Shown piece by piece: positions 1 to 8,000 of a DNA stretch of 8,499 bases. Origin of the DNA: JBJENW01 sp051880395 (GTDB taxonomy: Bacteria; Bacillota; Clostridia; Lachnospirales; Lachnospiraceae). The stretch is taken from positions 1-8,499 of the forward strand of contig JBJENW010000307.1 in assembly GCA_051880395.1 (NCBI GenBank). Direction: 5' to 3'. The notes under the pieces are model-generated. The model was not told the DNA's origin and made no database searches. It was given only the letters and a program-made list of their open reading frames with translations. Position numbers and translations under genes: made by a program. The first letter of the stretch is position 1. Every line of letters starts with the position of its first letter.

Positions 1-118
1 CCCGTCGGAACTTACTATCATTTCTGTCAAAGCCACTCTGTCAGATGCCACCCGTGTTCTGTGCCTGCCCGAATCCCGGAAACTGTGTATGGGAGACGGG
101 AGGCTGAGATCTGTTTCT
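1..118. repeat. Diverged extra arm of the long-palindrome repeat family, cut by the window edge
   Basis: This segment aligns with the reverse complement of the left arm of the palindrome at 439-836. Shared blocks include CATTTCTGTCAAAGCC (19-34, against the complement of about 523-538) and a block around 76-110 with GGAAACTGTGT, GGAGACGG and TGAGAT in the same order and spacing as the complement of about 449-482. It resembles the left arm more than the right arm, because the right arm has different sequence where these two share the GGAAACTGTGT..GGAGACGG part. Similarity fades after about 118. The copy probably continues beyond the left edge. This is read by eye; the family name is unknown to me. 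Confidence 0.7.
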
Positions 119-438
119 TGTGGGAAAATTTTGCAGGCGGAACGTATTCGTTCAGATACAACCTGAATGATTGGAAATACAGAAAAGAAGACTGAATATT
201 GATAAATATTAGCTTTCTATAAGAAAAATATTATCGTCATGTTTAAACATATGACGAGGTATATAATTTAAGCACTTCCTGTATTCATGGGCATTTAGTA
301 ATCTACTCGTTATGTTGCAAGAATCTAGGATAAAAAAACTGTCAGATCTACCATTCGTTTATTTCGATGGGATACATTTCAGTCGGCATTCACTTTTAAA
401 TATCCAAAAACGTATCGGGTTCACAACTCTTTTCCTCA
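119..438. other. Gene-poor spacer between repeat arms
   Basis: I find no convincing complete gene here. An open frame entering from the left edge (frame of base 1) stops at TGA 193-195. Its last part, outside the repeat, reads GGTYSFRYNLNDWKYRKED and could be the end of a gene lying mostly outside the window, but the upstream codons are repeat sequence, so this is unproven. A perfect AATATT/AATATT dyad (196-211) follows the stop, and a second dyad lies at 234-257. Open frames starting near 312 run into the palindrome and have no ribosome binding site or recognisable domain, so I do not call them. Confidence 0.5.
234..257. repeat. Short perfect dyad next to a TATAAT-like box
   Basis: TCGTCAT (234-240) and ATGACGA (251-257) are perfect inverted 7-mers around a 10-nt centre that itself contains the palindrome GTTTAAAC (241-248). 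A TATAAT sequence follows at 262-267, but no good -35 box sits 17 bases upstream of it. It could be an operator or a small hairpin; no gene downstream is convincing, so the role is unknown. Confidence 0.4.
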
Positions 439-836
439 GCGAAAAATATCTCAACCTTCCGTCTCCAACACACAGTTTCCGGAATTCGGCTGGGTGGGGC
501 AACGGGGCGGATGCTTCCAGAAGGGCTTTGACAGAAATGGTAGTGAGCTTGGGTGGGCGAATTTGCGATGCCTTTGCTGTTTTGCCGAGAGGCGTACAAG
601 CTGTGCGTAGGTGTATGTGGGAGAAAGAGTCCGCTTCTGAGTCTTTCTCCCACATACACCTGCGTGCAGCTTGTACGACATTCGGAAAACTGCAAAAATA
701 AAGCATCGCAAATCCGCCCACCCAAACTCGACTTCATTTCTGTCAAGCCCTTCTGGAAGCATCCGCCCCGTTGCCCCACCCAGCCGAATTTCGGAAACGT
801 CCGTTTAGGATTTCTACAAGTTGAGATATTTTTCGC
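439..836. repeat. Long imperfect palindrome (arms about 190 and 195 nt)
   Basis: The left arm (439-628) and right arm (642-836) are inverted copies separated by only 13 bases. The outer ends match perfectly over 17 bases (439-455 with 820-836), the inner ends over 20 bases (609-628 with 642-661), and an 11-base block at 593-603 pairs with 667-677. Between these the arms differ by substitutions and small indels, and the right arm carries unlike sequence around 800-818. A transcript would fold into a very long hairpin. The arms are richer in G+C than the flanking DNA. Several overlapping open frames exist on both strands here, but they are mirror images of each other created by the palindrome, lack ribosome binding sites, and are not called as genes. 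The element resembles a non-coding MITE-like or dispersed hairpin repeat; no transposase is visible. Confidence 0.85.
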
Positions 837-848
837 GCCCCCCTTTTT

Positions 849-927
849 CAAAGAGTAGTGGAGTCGATAAAGTTTCGGGTGGCCAATAAAGTAGTGGTCG
901 CGACACTTACACCCATATAAAGCGTAA
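849..927 (+). repeat. 79-nt interspersed repeat, left copy
   Basis: This segment matches the reverse complement of 8408-8486 at 71 of 79 positions with no gaps. The last 26 bases, ending in ACCCATATAAAGCGTAA, are identical in the two copies. It begins 12 bases after the end of the long palindrome, beyond a C-rich then T-rich junction, and ends about 60 bases upstream of the leuS promoter. No open frame of interest lies in it. It is most simply an intergenic dispersed repeat; its family is not known to me. Confidence 0.85.
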
Positions 928-987
928 AGACTGCGAGTGAACAGTAATGAAGAATTTTCAGCATTTTAAGAAATTATTCCAAAACGG

Positions 988-1016
988 TTGACAATCAAAA
1001 AAAAAATAGGTAAGAT
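988..1016 (+). promoter_or_regulatory. Promoter of the T-box-leuS transcript
   Basis: A perfect -35 box TTGACA (988-993) is followed by a 17-base A-rich spacer and a -10 box TAAGAT (1011-1016). A start of transcription near 1022-1024 would place the whole T-box leader on the transcript. Spacing and sequence fit a vegetative sigma-A promoter. Confidence 0.8.
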
Positions 1017-1021
1017 AAAAA

Positions 1022-1298
1022 CGATATGAAAAAAACAATGAAAAGGACTAGTAGAAGTGGAAGCGAACAGAGAGCTGCCGGTTGGTGCGAGGCAGTCGTG
1101 TCACACTTTGAACTCACCTTTGAGTTCTTTCCGGGAAGAATTGTGGATAAAGAAAATGTTTGCAGTTTGTGTAGTGGAAAGCGGTCTCCCGCCGTTATTG
1201 GGCAAAGCGTCAGTGCAAACGCACTGGAACCTGAGTGGTACCGCGGAATGAAAGATTTCACTCCGTCTCCGGAAATTTGGAGACGGAGTTTTTTTATG
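1022..1298 (+). promoter_or_regulatory. T-box leader, leucine specific (CUC specifier)
   Basis: This untranslated leader senses uncharged tRNA-Leu and lets RNA polymerase pass the terminator at its end. Stem I is visible: GGAA (1059-1062) and GAAC (1065-1068) pair with UUCC (1129-1132) and GUUC (1124-1127), an AGAGAG stretch follows, and a distal hairpin forms from CTGCC (1075-1079) and GGCAG (1091-1095) with the loop GGTTGGTGCGA. The 3' side of the specifier loop reads GAACTCACC, giving CTC (1113-1115) as the leucine codon. Stem III is CAGTGC/GCACTG (1211-1226). The conserved T-box TGGTACCGCGG lies at 1236-1246. Its TGGT bulge would pair with ACCA, matching the A discriminator base of tRNA-Leu. 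Codon, bulge and downstream leuS agree with one another. Confidence 0.95.
1260..1295 (+). terminator. T-box-controlled intrinsic terminator
   Basis: CTCCGTCTCC (1261-1270) and GGAGACGGAG (1279-1288) form a perfect 10-bp stem, extended by A1260-T1289, with an 8-nt loop and a run of seven T (1289-1295). It lies just after the T-box sequence, as expected for the default-off structure that competes with the antiterminator. Confidence 0.92.
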
Positions 1299-1338
1299 AA
1301 AAAAACCGCGATGAAAAAGATAGAAAAGGAGAAAAGAC

Positions 1339-3744
1339 ATGAGAAGCACGTACAATCCAAAAGCAATTGAAAAAAAGTGGCACAAAATCTGGGATGACGA
1401 AAAAGCATTTGCCACAGGAACAGATTATTCCAAACCGAAATATTACGCATTGGTAGAATTCCCGTATCCATCCGGACAAGGATTACATGTTGGACATCCA
1501 AGACCGTATACGGCATTGGACATCATTGCAAGAAAACGTAGAATGCAGGGGTACAATGTTTTGTATCCGATGGGATGGGATGCATTTGGTCTGCCAACCG
1601 AAAACTATGCGATCAAAAATAAAATCCATCCAAAAATTGTAACAGAAAATAACGTTGCACATTTCAAAGATCAGTTGAGAGCCATCGGCTATTCCTTTGA
1701 CTGGGATCGTGAAATCAATACAACAGATCCGGAATATTACAAATGGACACAGTGGATTTTCCTTCAGTTGTTCAAAAAAGGATTGGCATATAAATCCGAG
1801 ATGCCGATCAACTGGTGTCCATCCTGTAAAGTGGGACTGGCAAACGAGGAAGTGGTAAACGGCTGTTGCGAGCGTTGCGGCACACCGGTTGTACACAAAG
1901 TAAAAAGCCAGTGGATGTTAAAAATCACCGAATATGCAGATAAATTGATCGATGATCTGGATAAAGTGGATTATTTAGATAAAATCAAAACATCACAGAA
2001 AAACTGGATCGGCCGTTCTACCGGAGCAGAAGTCGAATTTACATTAAAAGACAAAAACGAAACATTGACCGTATTTACGACGAGACCGGATACCTTATTT
2101 GGAGCAACCTATATGGTCATTTCTCCGGAGCATCCGCTGATCGAAAAATACAAAGATGAAATCGCAAATTATGATGATATCGTGGCATATCAGCAGGAAG
2201 CAGCGAAAAAATCCGACTTTGAGCGTACCGAATTAGTCAAAGAAAAAACTGGCGTCGAATTAAAAGGTATCACAGCCATCAATCCGGTAAACGGAAAAGA
2301 GATTCCGATTTGGATTTCTGATTATGTATTGATGACGTACGGAACTGGTGCGATCATGGCGGTACCGGCACACGATACACGTGACTGGGAGTTTGCAAAG
2401 AAATTTAATCTGCCGATCATTGAGGTTGTAGCGGGCGGAAATGTACAGGAAGAAGCCTTTACAAATACTCAGACTGGAAAAATGGTGAACTCCGGCTTTC
2501 TGGATGGCTTAGAAGTTGCAGAAGCAAAAGAAAAAATGATCGCATTTTTAAATGAAAAAGGCATCGGAAGAAAGAAAGTTAACTTTAAATTAAGAGACTG
2601 GGTGTTCTCCCGTCAGAGATACTGGGGCGAGCCGATTCCAATCGTACACTGCGACAAATGCGGATATGTCCCGGTTCCGGAAAGCGAATTGCCATTGACA
2701 TTACCGGAGGTAGAAAGCTATATGCCAACCGATAACGGAGAATCTCCATTGGCAGCTATGACGGACTGGGTAAATACAACCTGTCCATGCTGCGGCGGTC
2801 CGGCAAAGCGAGAGACCGATACCATGCCACAGTGGGCTGGTTCTTCCTGGTATTTCCTGCGTTATACCGATCCGCATAATGATAAAGAATTTGCCAGCAA
2901 AGAAGCACTGGATTATTGGCTGCCTGTAGATTGGTATAACGGTGGTATGGAGCATACAACCTTACATTTGCTCTACTCCAGATTCTGGCACAAATTCCTG
3001 TATGATCAGGGGCTGGTCAGCACACCGGAACCATATCAGAAACGTACATCCCATGGTATGATTCTTGGTAAAAACAATGAAAAAATGTCCAAGTCCCGTG
3101 GAAACGTCATTAATCCGGATGATATCGTAAATGAATACGGTGCAGATACACTTCGTACGTATGAAATGTTCATCGGTGCATTTGACATGAATGCGTCCTG
3201 GTCAAACGAAGGCGTCAAAGGATGCCGTCGTTTCTTAGAACGTGTCTGGAAATTGCAGGATATGGTAAAAGACGGTGAAGGATATTCAAAAGAATTGGAG
3301 ACAAAGATGCACAAGACAATCAAAAAAGTTTCTGATGATTTTGAAAATATGAAGTTTAACACGGCGATTGCAGCCATGATGGAATTAGTCAACGATTTCT
3401 ATAAGGCAGACGGTGTGACAAAAGACGAATTGTCCACATTGTTGATCCTTTTGAATCCGGTCGCACCGCATATCACAGAGGAAATGTGGGAGCTTTTAGG
3501 AAACGAAGGCAGATTATATCAGACATCCTGGCCGGAATACGAAGAAGAAAAGCTGGTAGAAAATGAAATCGAGATCGCTGTTCAGATCAATGGAAAAGTG
3601 AAAGCAACGATCAAAGTTCCGGTTGACATTGCAAAAGAAGATGCAATTGCAGCAGGAAAAGAGGCACTTGGTGATAAATTGACTGGAAACATTGTCAAAG
3701 AAATTTATGTGCCGGGTAGAATTGTAAATATCGTAGCAAAATAA
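1339..3744 (+). CDS. leuS: Leucyl-tRNA synthetase
   Basis: This cytoplasmic class I aminoacyl-tRNA synthetase joins leucine to tRNA-Leu using ATP. The 801-residue product has the usual length for a Gram-positive LeuRS. The catalytic Rossmann fold shows YPSG (43-46), the HIGH signature as HVGH (50-53) and KMSKS (582-586). A zinc-knuckle-like module has C160, C163, C177 and C180. The inserted CP1 editing domain, which hydrolyses mischarged tRNA, keeps TTRPDT (247-252, T252 being the known specificity threonine) and the AVPAHD motif with D346, so proofreading should be intact. A second cysteine set (C438, C441, C482, C485) lies between editing and catalytic parts. An anticodon-binding helical domain with VAPHITEEMW (708-717) and the C-terminal tRNA-binding domain (about 740-801) complete it. 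The start is set by AAGGAG at 1326-1331, seven bases upstream of the ATG. Expression is governed by the T-box leader. Confidence 0.98.
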   Translation: MRSTYNPKAIEKKWHKIWDDEKAFATGTDYSKPKYYALVEFPYPSGQGLHVGHPRPYTALDIIARKRRMQGYNVLYPMGWDAFGLPTENYAIKNKIHPKIVTENNVAHFKDQLRAIGYSFDWDREINTTDPEYYKWTQWIFLQLFKKGLAYKSEMPINWCPSCKVGLANEEVVNGCCERCGTPVVHKVKSQWMLKITEYADKLIDDLDKVDYLDKIKTSQKNWIGRSTGAEVEFTLKDKNETLTVFTTRPDTLFGATYMVISPEHPLIEKYKDEIANYDDIVAYQQEAAKKSDFERTELVKEKTGVELKGITAINPVNGKEIPIWISDYVLMTYGTGAIMAVPAHDTRDWEFAKKFNLPIIEVVAGGNVQEEAFTNTQTGKMVNSGFLDGLEVAEAKEKMIAFLNEKGIGRKKVNFKLRDWVFSRQRYWGEPIPIVHCDKCGYVPVPESELPLTLPEVESYMPTDNGESPLAAMTDWVNTTCPCCGGPAKRETDTMPQWAGSSWYFLRYTDPHNDKEFASKEALDYWLPVDWYNGGMEHTTLHLLYSRFWHKFLYDQGLVSTPEPYQKRTSHGMILGKNNEKMSKSRGNVINPDDIVNEYGADTLRTYEMFIGAFDMNASWSNEGVKGCRRFLERVWKLQDMVKDGEGYSKELETKMHKTIKKVSDDFENMKFNTAIAAMMELVNDFYKADGVTKDELSTLLILLNPVAPHITEEMWELLGNEGRLYQTSWPEYEEEKLVENEIEIAVQINGKVKATIKVPVDIAKEDAIAAGKEALGDKLTGNIVKEIYVPGRIVNIVAK

Positions 3745-3749
3745 AATGG

Positions 3750-3784
3750 AAATGCCGGGGAAACAGAGGTTTGCCCCGGCATTT
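3750..3784 (+). terminator. Stem-loop after leuS, probable terminator
   Basis: AAATGCCGGGG (3750-3760) pairs perfectly with CCCCGGCATTT (3774-3784), and the loop can add AAAC/GTTT pairs. It starts 5 bases after the leuS stop codon. The U tract is poor (ATTTGT, then A-rich), so termination may be partial or the stem may mainly protect the 3' end of the message. Confidence 0.65.
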
Positions 3785-3851
3785 GTAAAAATGTCTAAAG
3801 ATCCTTTCCATAAATCGGAAAATCTCGTCTAATTTAATTTTGCAAAAAAGG

Positions 3852-3880
3852 TTGAAAAAAGTCCGATTATATGGTAAACT
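3852..3880 (+). promoter_or_regulatory. Probable carAB promoter
   Basis: TTGAAA (3852-3857) and TAAACT (3875-3880) are separated by exactly 17 bases, giving a plausible sigma-A promoter with a start near 3887. This leaves an untranslated leader of about 110 bases before carA and makes carAB a unit separate from leuS. Confidence 0.6.
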
Positions 3881-3894
3881 TTTAGCAATTTAGG

Positions 3895-3965
3895 GTGTGC
3901 TTTGCATAAGATGCGGGCATACTGTTTCAAAACGCCAAAAAAGAGATTTCCCCTCTTTTTTTTTG
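3895..3965 (+). promoter_or_regulatory. Structured carA leader with attenuator-like hairpin
   Basis: Two potential RNA structures lie between the promoter and carA. The first is nested: GTGTGC (3895-3900) pairs with GCATAC (3917-3922) and encloses GCAT/ATGC (3904-3907 with 3911-3914). The second pairs AAAAAAGAG (3937-3945) with CTCTTTTTT (3953-3961) around a 7-nt loop, and its arm runs into an unbroken T tract to 3964. The second stem is A/U-rich and would be a weak terminator. I see no match to the PyrR-binding RNA consensus and no T-box, so the signal sensed, if any, is unknown. Confidence 0.4.
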
Positions 3966-3996
3966 GAAAAAAATAGAAAGGACAAGGGTAAATAGA

Positions 3997-5067
3997 ATGA
4001 AAGCTTTTCTTATATTAGAAGACGGAACTGTATTCACTGGTACCAGCATCGGTTCTACGCGAGAAGTCATCAGCGAGATCGTTTTTAATACATCCATGAC
4101 AGGATATTTGGAGGTGTTGACGGATCCATCCTATGCAGGACAGGCAGTGGTGATGACATATCCGTTGATCGGAAATTATGGTGTGACACCGGATATGGAA
4201 TCCAAGAAAGCATGGCCGGATGGCTATATTGTACGCGAATTATCCCGTATCCCAAGCAACTTCCGTTGTGAAGGTACAATACAGGACTTCCTAAAAGAGC
4301 AGGACATTCCAGGTATTGCAGGTATTGATACCAGAGCATTGACGAAGATGCTTCGCGAAAAAGGAACAATGAACGGTATGATCACCACAGATGAGAATTA
4401 CGATCTGGAAAGCATTCTGCCGCGTCTGAAAGCATATCATACAGGCAATGAAGTAGATAAAGTTACTTGTGACAAAAAATATGTGTTAGAAGGAAAAGGA
4501 AAGAAAGTGGCCCTGTTAGATCTCGGTGCCAAAAATAATATTGCCCAGTCTTTAAATAAACGTGGCTGCCAGGTGACTGTATATCCGGCGCATACGACAG
4601 CAGAAGAAATCTTAAAAGAGAATCCGGACGGAATCATGCTTTCAAATGGACCTGGAGATCCAAAAGCATGTACTTCTATTATTGAAGAAATCAAAAAATT
4701 GTATGAATCTGATACCCCGATTTTTGCGATCTGTCTTGGACATCAGTTAATGGCATTAGCGAACGGTGCAGACACACATAAATTGAAATATGGACACCGC
4801 GGTGGAAATCATCCGGTAAAAGATTTAGAGACTGGCCGCGTATACATTTCTTCCCAGAATCATGGATATGTGGTGGATACCGAAAATCTGGACGCAAACG
4901 TGGCAGTTCCGGCATTTGTAAATGTAAACGACGGTACCAATGAAGGATTGAAATATATCGGAAAAAATATTTTTACCGTACAGTTTCATCCAGAGGCGTG
5001 TCCGGGGCCGCAGGACAGCAGTTATCTCTTTGATCGGTTTATCAATATGATGGGAGGAGCAGAATAA
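3997..5067 (+). CDS. carA: Carbamoyl phosphate synthetase small subunit (glutaminase)
   Basis: CarA hydrolyses glutamine and passes the ammonia through a tunnel to CarB for carbamoyl phosphate, the precursor of arginine and pyrimidines. The 356-residue product is of normal length for Gram-positive forms. The N-terminal CPSase small-chain domain (about 1-165) has the family motif FNTSMTGY (30-37). The class I glutamine amidotransferase domain (about 169-350) shows NGPGDP (217-222), the nucleophile C246 within AICLGHQ, and the HPE motif with H331 and E333. The triad is therefore complete. Two candidate ribosome binding sites precede the ATG: AAGGG (3984-3988), with the better spacing of 8, and AAAGGA (3977-3982), at 14. 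The stop TAA shares its last base with the carB ATG, implying coupled translation and a 1:1 complex. Whether it is the arginine- or pyrimidine-regulated paralogue cannot be told from this window. Confidence 0.97.
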   Translation: MKAFLILEDGTVFTGTSIGSTREVISEIVFNTSMTGYLEVLTDPSYAGQAVVMTYPLIGNYGVTPDMESKKAWPDGYIVRELSRIPSNFRCEGTIQDFLKEQDIPGIAGIDTRALTKMLREKGTMNGMITTDENYDLESILPRLKAYHTGNEVDKVTCDKKYVLEGKGKKVALLDLGAKNNIAQSLNKRGCQVTVYPAHTTAEEILKENPDGIMLSNGPGDPKACTSIIEEIKKLYESDTPIFAICLGHQLMALANGADTHKLKYGHRGGNHPVKDLETGRVYISSQNHGYVVDTENLDANVAVPAFVNVNDGTNEGLKYIGKNIFTVQFHPEACPGPQDSSYLFDRFINMMGGAE

Positions 5068-8000
5068 TGCCAAAGAATAAAGATATAAAAAAAGTATTAG
5101 TGATCGGTTCCGGTCCTATCGTTATCGGACAGGCAGCAGAGTTTGATTATGCAGGTACACAGGCTTGTCGTTCCCTAAAAGAAGAAGGCGTCGAGGTTGT
5201 CCTGGTAAACTCTAACCCTGCAACCATCATGACAGATAAAGATATTGCAGATGAAGTATATATCGAACCATTGACAACAAAAGTGTTAGAGCAGATCATT
5301 CTGAAAGAAAAACCGGACAGCGTTCTCCCGACGTTGGGTGGACAGGCAGGCTTAAATCTTGGTATGGAATTAGCCGAGTCTGGATTCTTAGAAGAACATG
5401 GTGTGAAACTGATCGGTACAACCGCTGAAACGATTTTTAAAGCAGAGGACCGTCAGGCATTTAAGGATACGATGGAATCCATTGGTGAGCCGTGTGCTCC
5501 ATCTTTAGTTGTTCACAATGTAGAAGATGGTATCAAGTTTACAAATACGATCGGATATCCGGTGGTATTGCGTCCGGCATATACATTAGGCGGAAGCGGC
5601 GGTGGTATTGCGCACAACGAGGCAGAGCTGATCGATATTCTGACAAACGGATTGCGTCTGAGCCGTGTCGGTGAAGTATTGGTAGAGCGCTGCATCGCAG
5701 GATGGAAAGAGATCGAGTATGAAGTAATGCGTGATGCGAATGGAAACTGTATTACCGTTTGTAACATGGAAAACATCGATCCGGTTGGTGTGCATACTGG
5801 AGATAGTATCGTAGTTGCGCCATCTCAGACATTAGGAGATAAAGAATATCAGATGCTGCGTACATCTGCGTTGAACATTATTTCTGCATTGAACATTACC
5901 GGTGGATGTAACGTGCAGTACGCATTAAATCCGGATACGTTCGAATACTGTGTCATTGAGGTTAATCCGCGTGTGAGCCGTTCGTCTGCATTAGCAAGTA
6001 AGGCTACCGGTTATCCGATTGCGAAAGTGGCAGCAAAGATCGCACTGGGTTACACTTTGGATGAAATCAAAAATGCGATCACACATAAAACATATGCAAG
6101 CTTTGAACCGATGTTAGATTACTGTGTAGTGAAAATCCCAAGACTTCCGTTTGATAAATTCATCACTGCAAAGAGAACTCTGACAACACAGATGAAAGCA
6201 ACCGGAGAGGTTATGAGTATCTGTAATAACTTCGAAGGAGCGCTTATGAAAGCCATCCGATCTCTGGAGCAGCATGTAGACTGCTTGATTGCGTATGACT
6301 TTGATCAGTTAAGCGACGAGGAATTAGAGAAACAGCTGCATGTTGTAGATGACCGTCGTATTTTTGCAATAGCAGAAGCGTTACGCCGTGGTGTCAGCTA
6401 TGAGCATATCCATGAATTGACAAAAATTGATTACTGGTTTATTGATAAGTTGTCAATCATTGTTGAGATGGAGAAAGCATTACAAGAGGGACCGTTGACA
6501 GTAGACTTACTGCGCGAAGCAAAACGAATCGAATTCCCGGATGCGGTGATCGCGCGTCTGACAGGTAAGTCAGAAGACGAAATCAAGGAAATGCGCTACG
6601 CAAATGATATCGTAGCAGCATTTAAGATGGTAGATACCTGTGCAGCAGAGTTTGCAGCAGAGACACCATATTATTATTCCGTATTCGGTGGAGAAAACGA
6701 GGCAGTAGAGACAAAAACAAAGAAAAAAGTACTTGTACTTGGTTCTGGACCGATTCGAATCGGACAGGGTATTGAGTTTGACTATTGCTCTGTACACAGC
6801 ACATGGGCGTTTAGCAAAGCAGGATATGAAACAATTATTATCAACAACAATCCGGAAACGGTATCGACGGACTTCGATATTGCCGATAAGTTGTATTTTG
6901 AGCCTTTGACACCGGAAGATGTAGAAAATATTGTTCGTCTGGAAAAACCGGATGGAGCTGTGGTTCAGTTTGGAGGACAGACTGCAATCAAATTGACCGA
7001 AAGCCTGATGAAAATGGGTGTGAAGATTCTTGGAACGAAAGCAGAAGACGTCGATGCAGCCGAGGATCGAGAGTTATTTGATGAAATTTTGCAGAAGACA
7101 GAGATTCCGCGCGCGGCTGGTGGTACCGTCTTTACGGCAGAGGCAGCAAAAGAGGTTGCAAACCGGTTAGGATATCCGGTATTGGTTCGTCCTTCCTATG
7201 TACTTGGCGGTCAGGGTATGCAGATTGCGTTTAACGATCAGGAAATCGAAGAGTTCATGAATATCATTAACCAGATCGCGCAGGATCACCCGATTTTGGT
7301 TGATAAATATCTGCAGGGAAAAGAAATCGAAGTCGATGCTGTTTGTGATGGAACAAATATTTTGATTCCGGGTATCATGGAGCACATTGAGCGTGCAGGT
7401 GTCCATTCCGGAGATAGTATCTCGGTATATCCGGCACAGACATTGAGTAAAGAGATTAAAGAAACAATTGCAGATTACACAGGACGTCTTGCAAAAGCAC
7501 TGCATGTGGTTGGTTTGATCAATATTCAGTTTATCGTCATGGATGGACAGGTATATGTGATCGAGGTGAACCCAAGATCATCCCGTACCGTACCATATAT
7601 CAGCAAGGTAACCGGTATTCCGATCGTAGATCTGGCAACTCGTGTCATCATGGGCGAGACGATCGAAGAAATGGGGTATAAACCGGGATTACAGCCGGAA
7701 GCAGAGTACGTAGCAGTAAAAATGCCAGTATTCTCCTTTGAAAAATTGCGTGGCGCAGAAATCAGCTTAGGACCGGAGATGAAATCGACCGGTGAGTGTT
7801 TAGGTATCGCAAAGACCTTTAATGAAGCTTTGTATAAAGCATTCTTAGGTGCTGGTATTGAATTACCGAAGTACAAACAGATGATCATTACAGTAAAAGA
7901 TGCAGACAAACCGGAAGCTGCAGAAGTGGCAAAACGGTTTGAAAAACTGGGATACAAGATCTACGCAACCAGAAGCACAGCAAAATTCTTACAGGAAAAA

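Noticed and set aside
439..836. Idea that the palindrome is a transcription terminator or an rRNA/tRNA cluster
   Set aside because: The arms are far too long for a terminator, there is no T tract at the end, and no tRNA or rRNA signatures are visible.
312..858. Several open frames of 100-150 codons on both strands within and around the palindrome
   Set aside because: They are mirror translations of the two arms, overlap heavily, lack ribosome binding sites and show no known domain. The palindrome explains them.
849..927. Idea that the 79-nt repeats are part of a CRISPR array
   Set aside because: There are only two copies, in opposite orientation and over 7 kb apart, with no regular spacers or cas genes.
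1296..1370. Lysine-rich 24-codon open frame (MKKTAMKKIEKEKRHEKH...) overlapping the leuS start, with GGAG seven bases upstream
   Set aside because: The GGAG belongs to the terminator stem and the composition reflects A-rich leader DNA. T-box control already accounts for the leader, so a leader peptide is not needed.
995..1516. Minus-strand open frames across the T-box and the start of leuS
   Set aside because: They are antisense shadows of the leader and of leuS, with biased composition and no domain.
3895..3965. PyrR-binding or T-box control of carAB
   Set aside because: I found neither the PyrR anti-antiterminator consensus nor a TGG-ACC T-box element in the leader.
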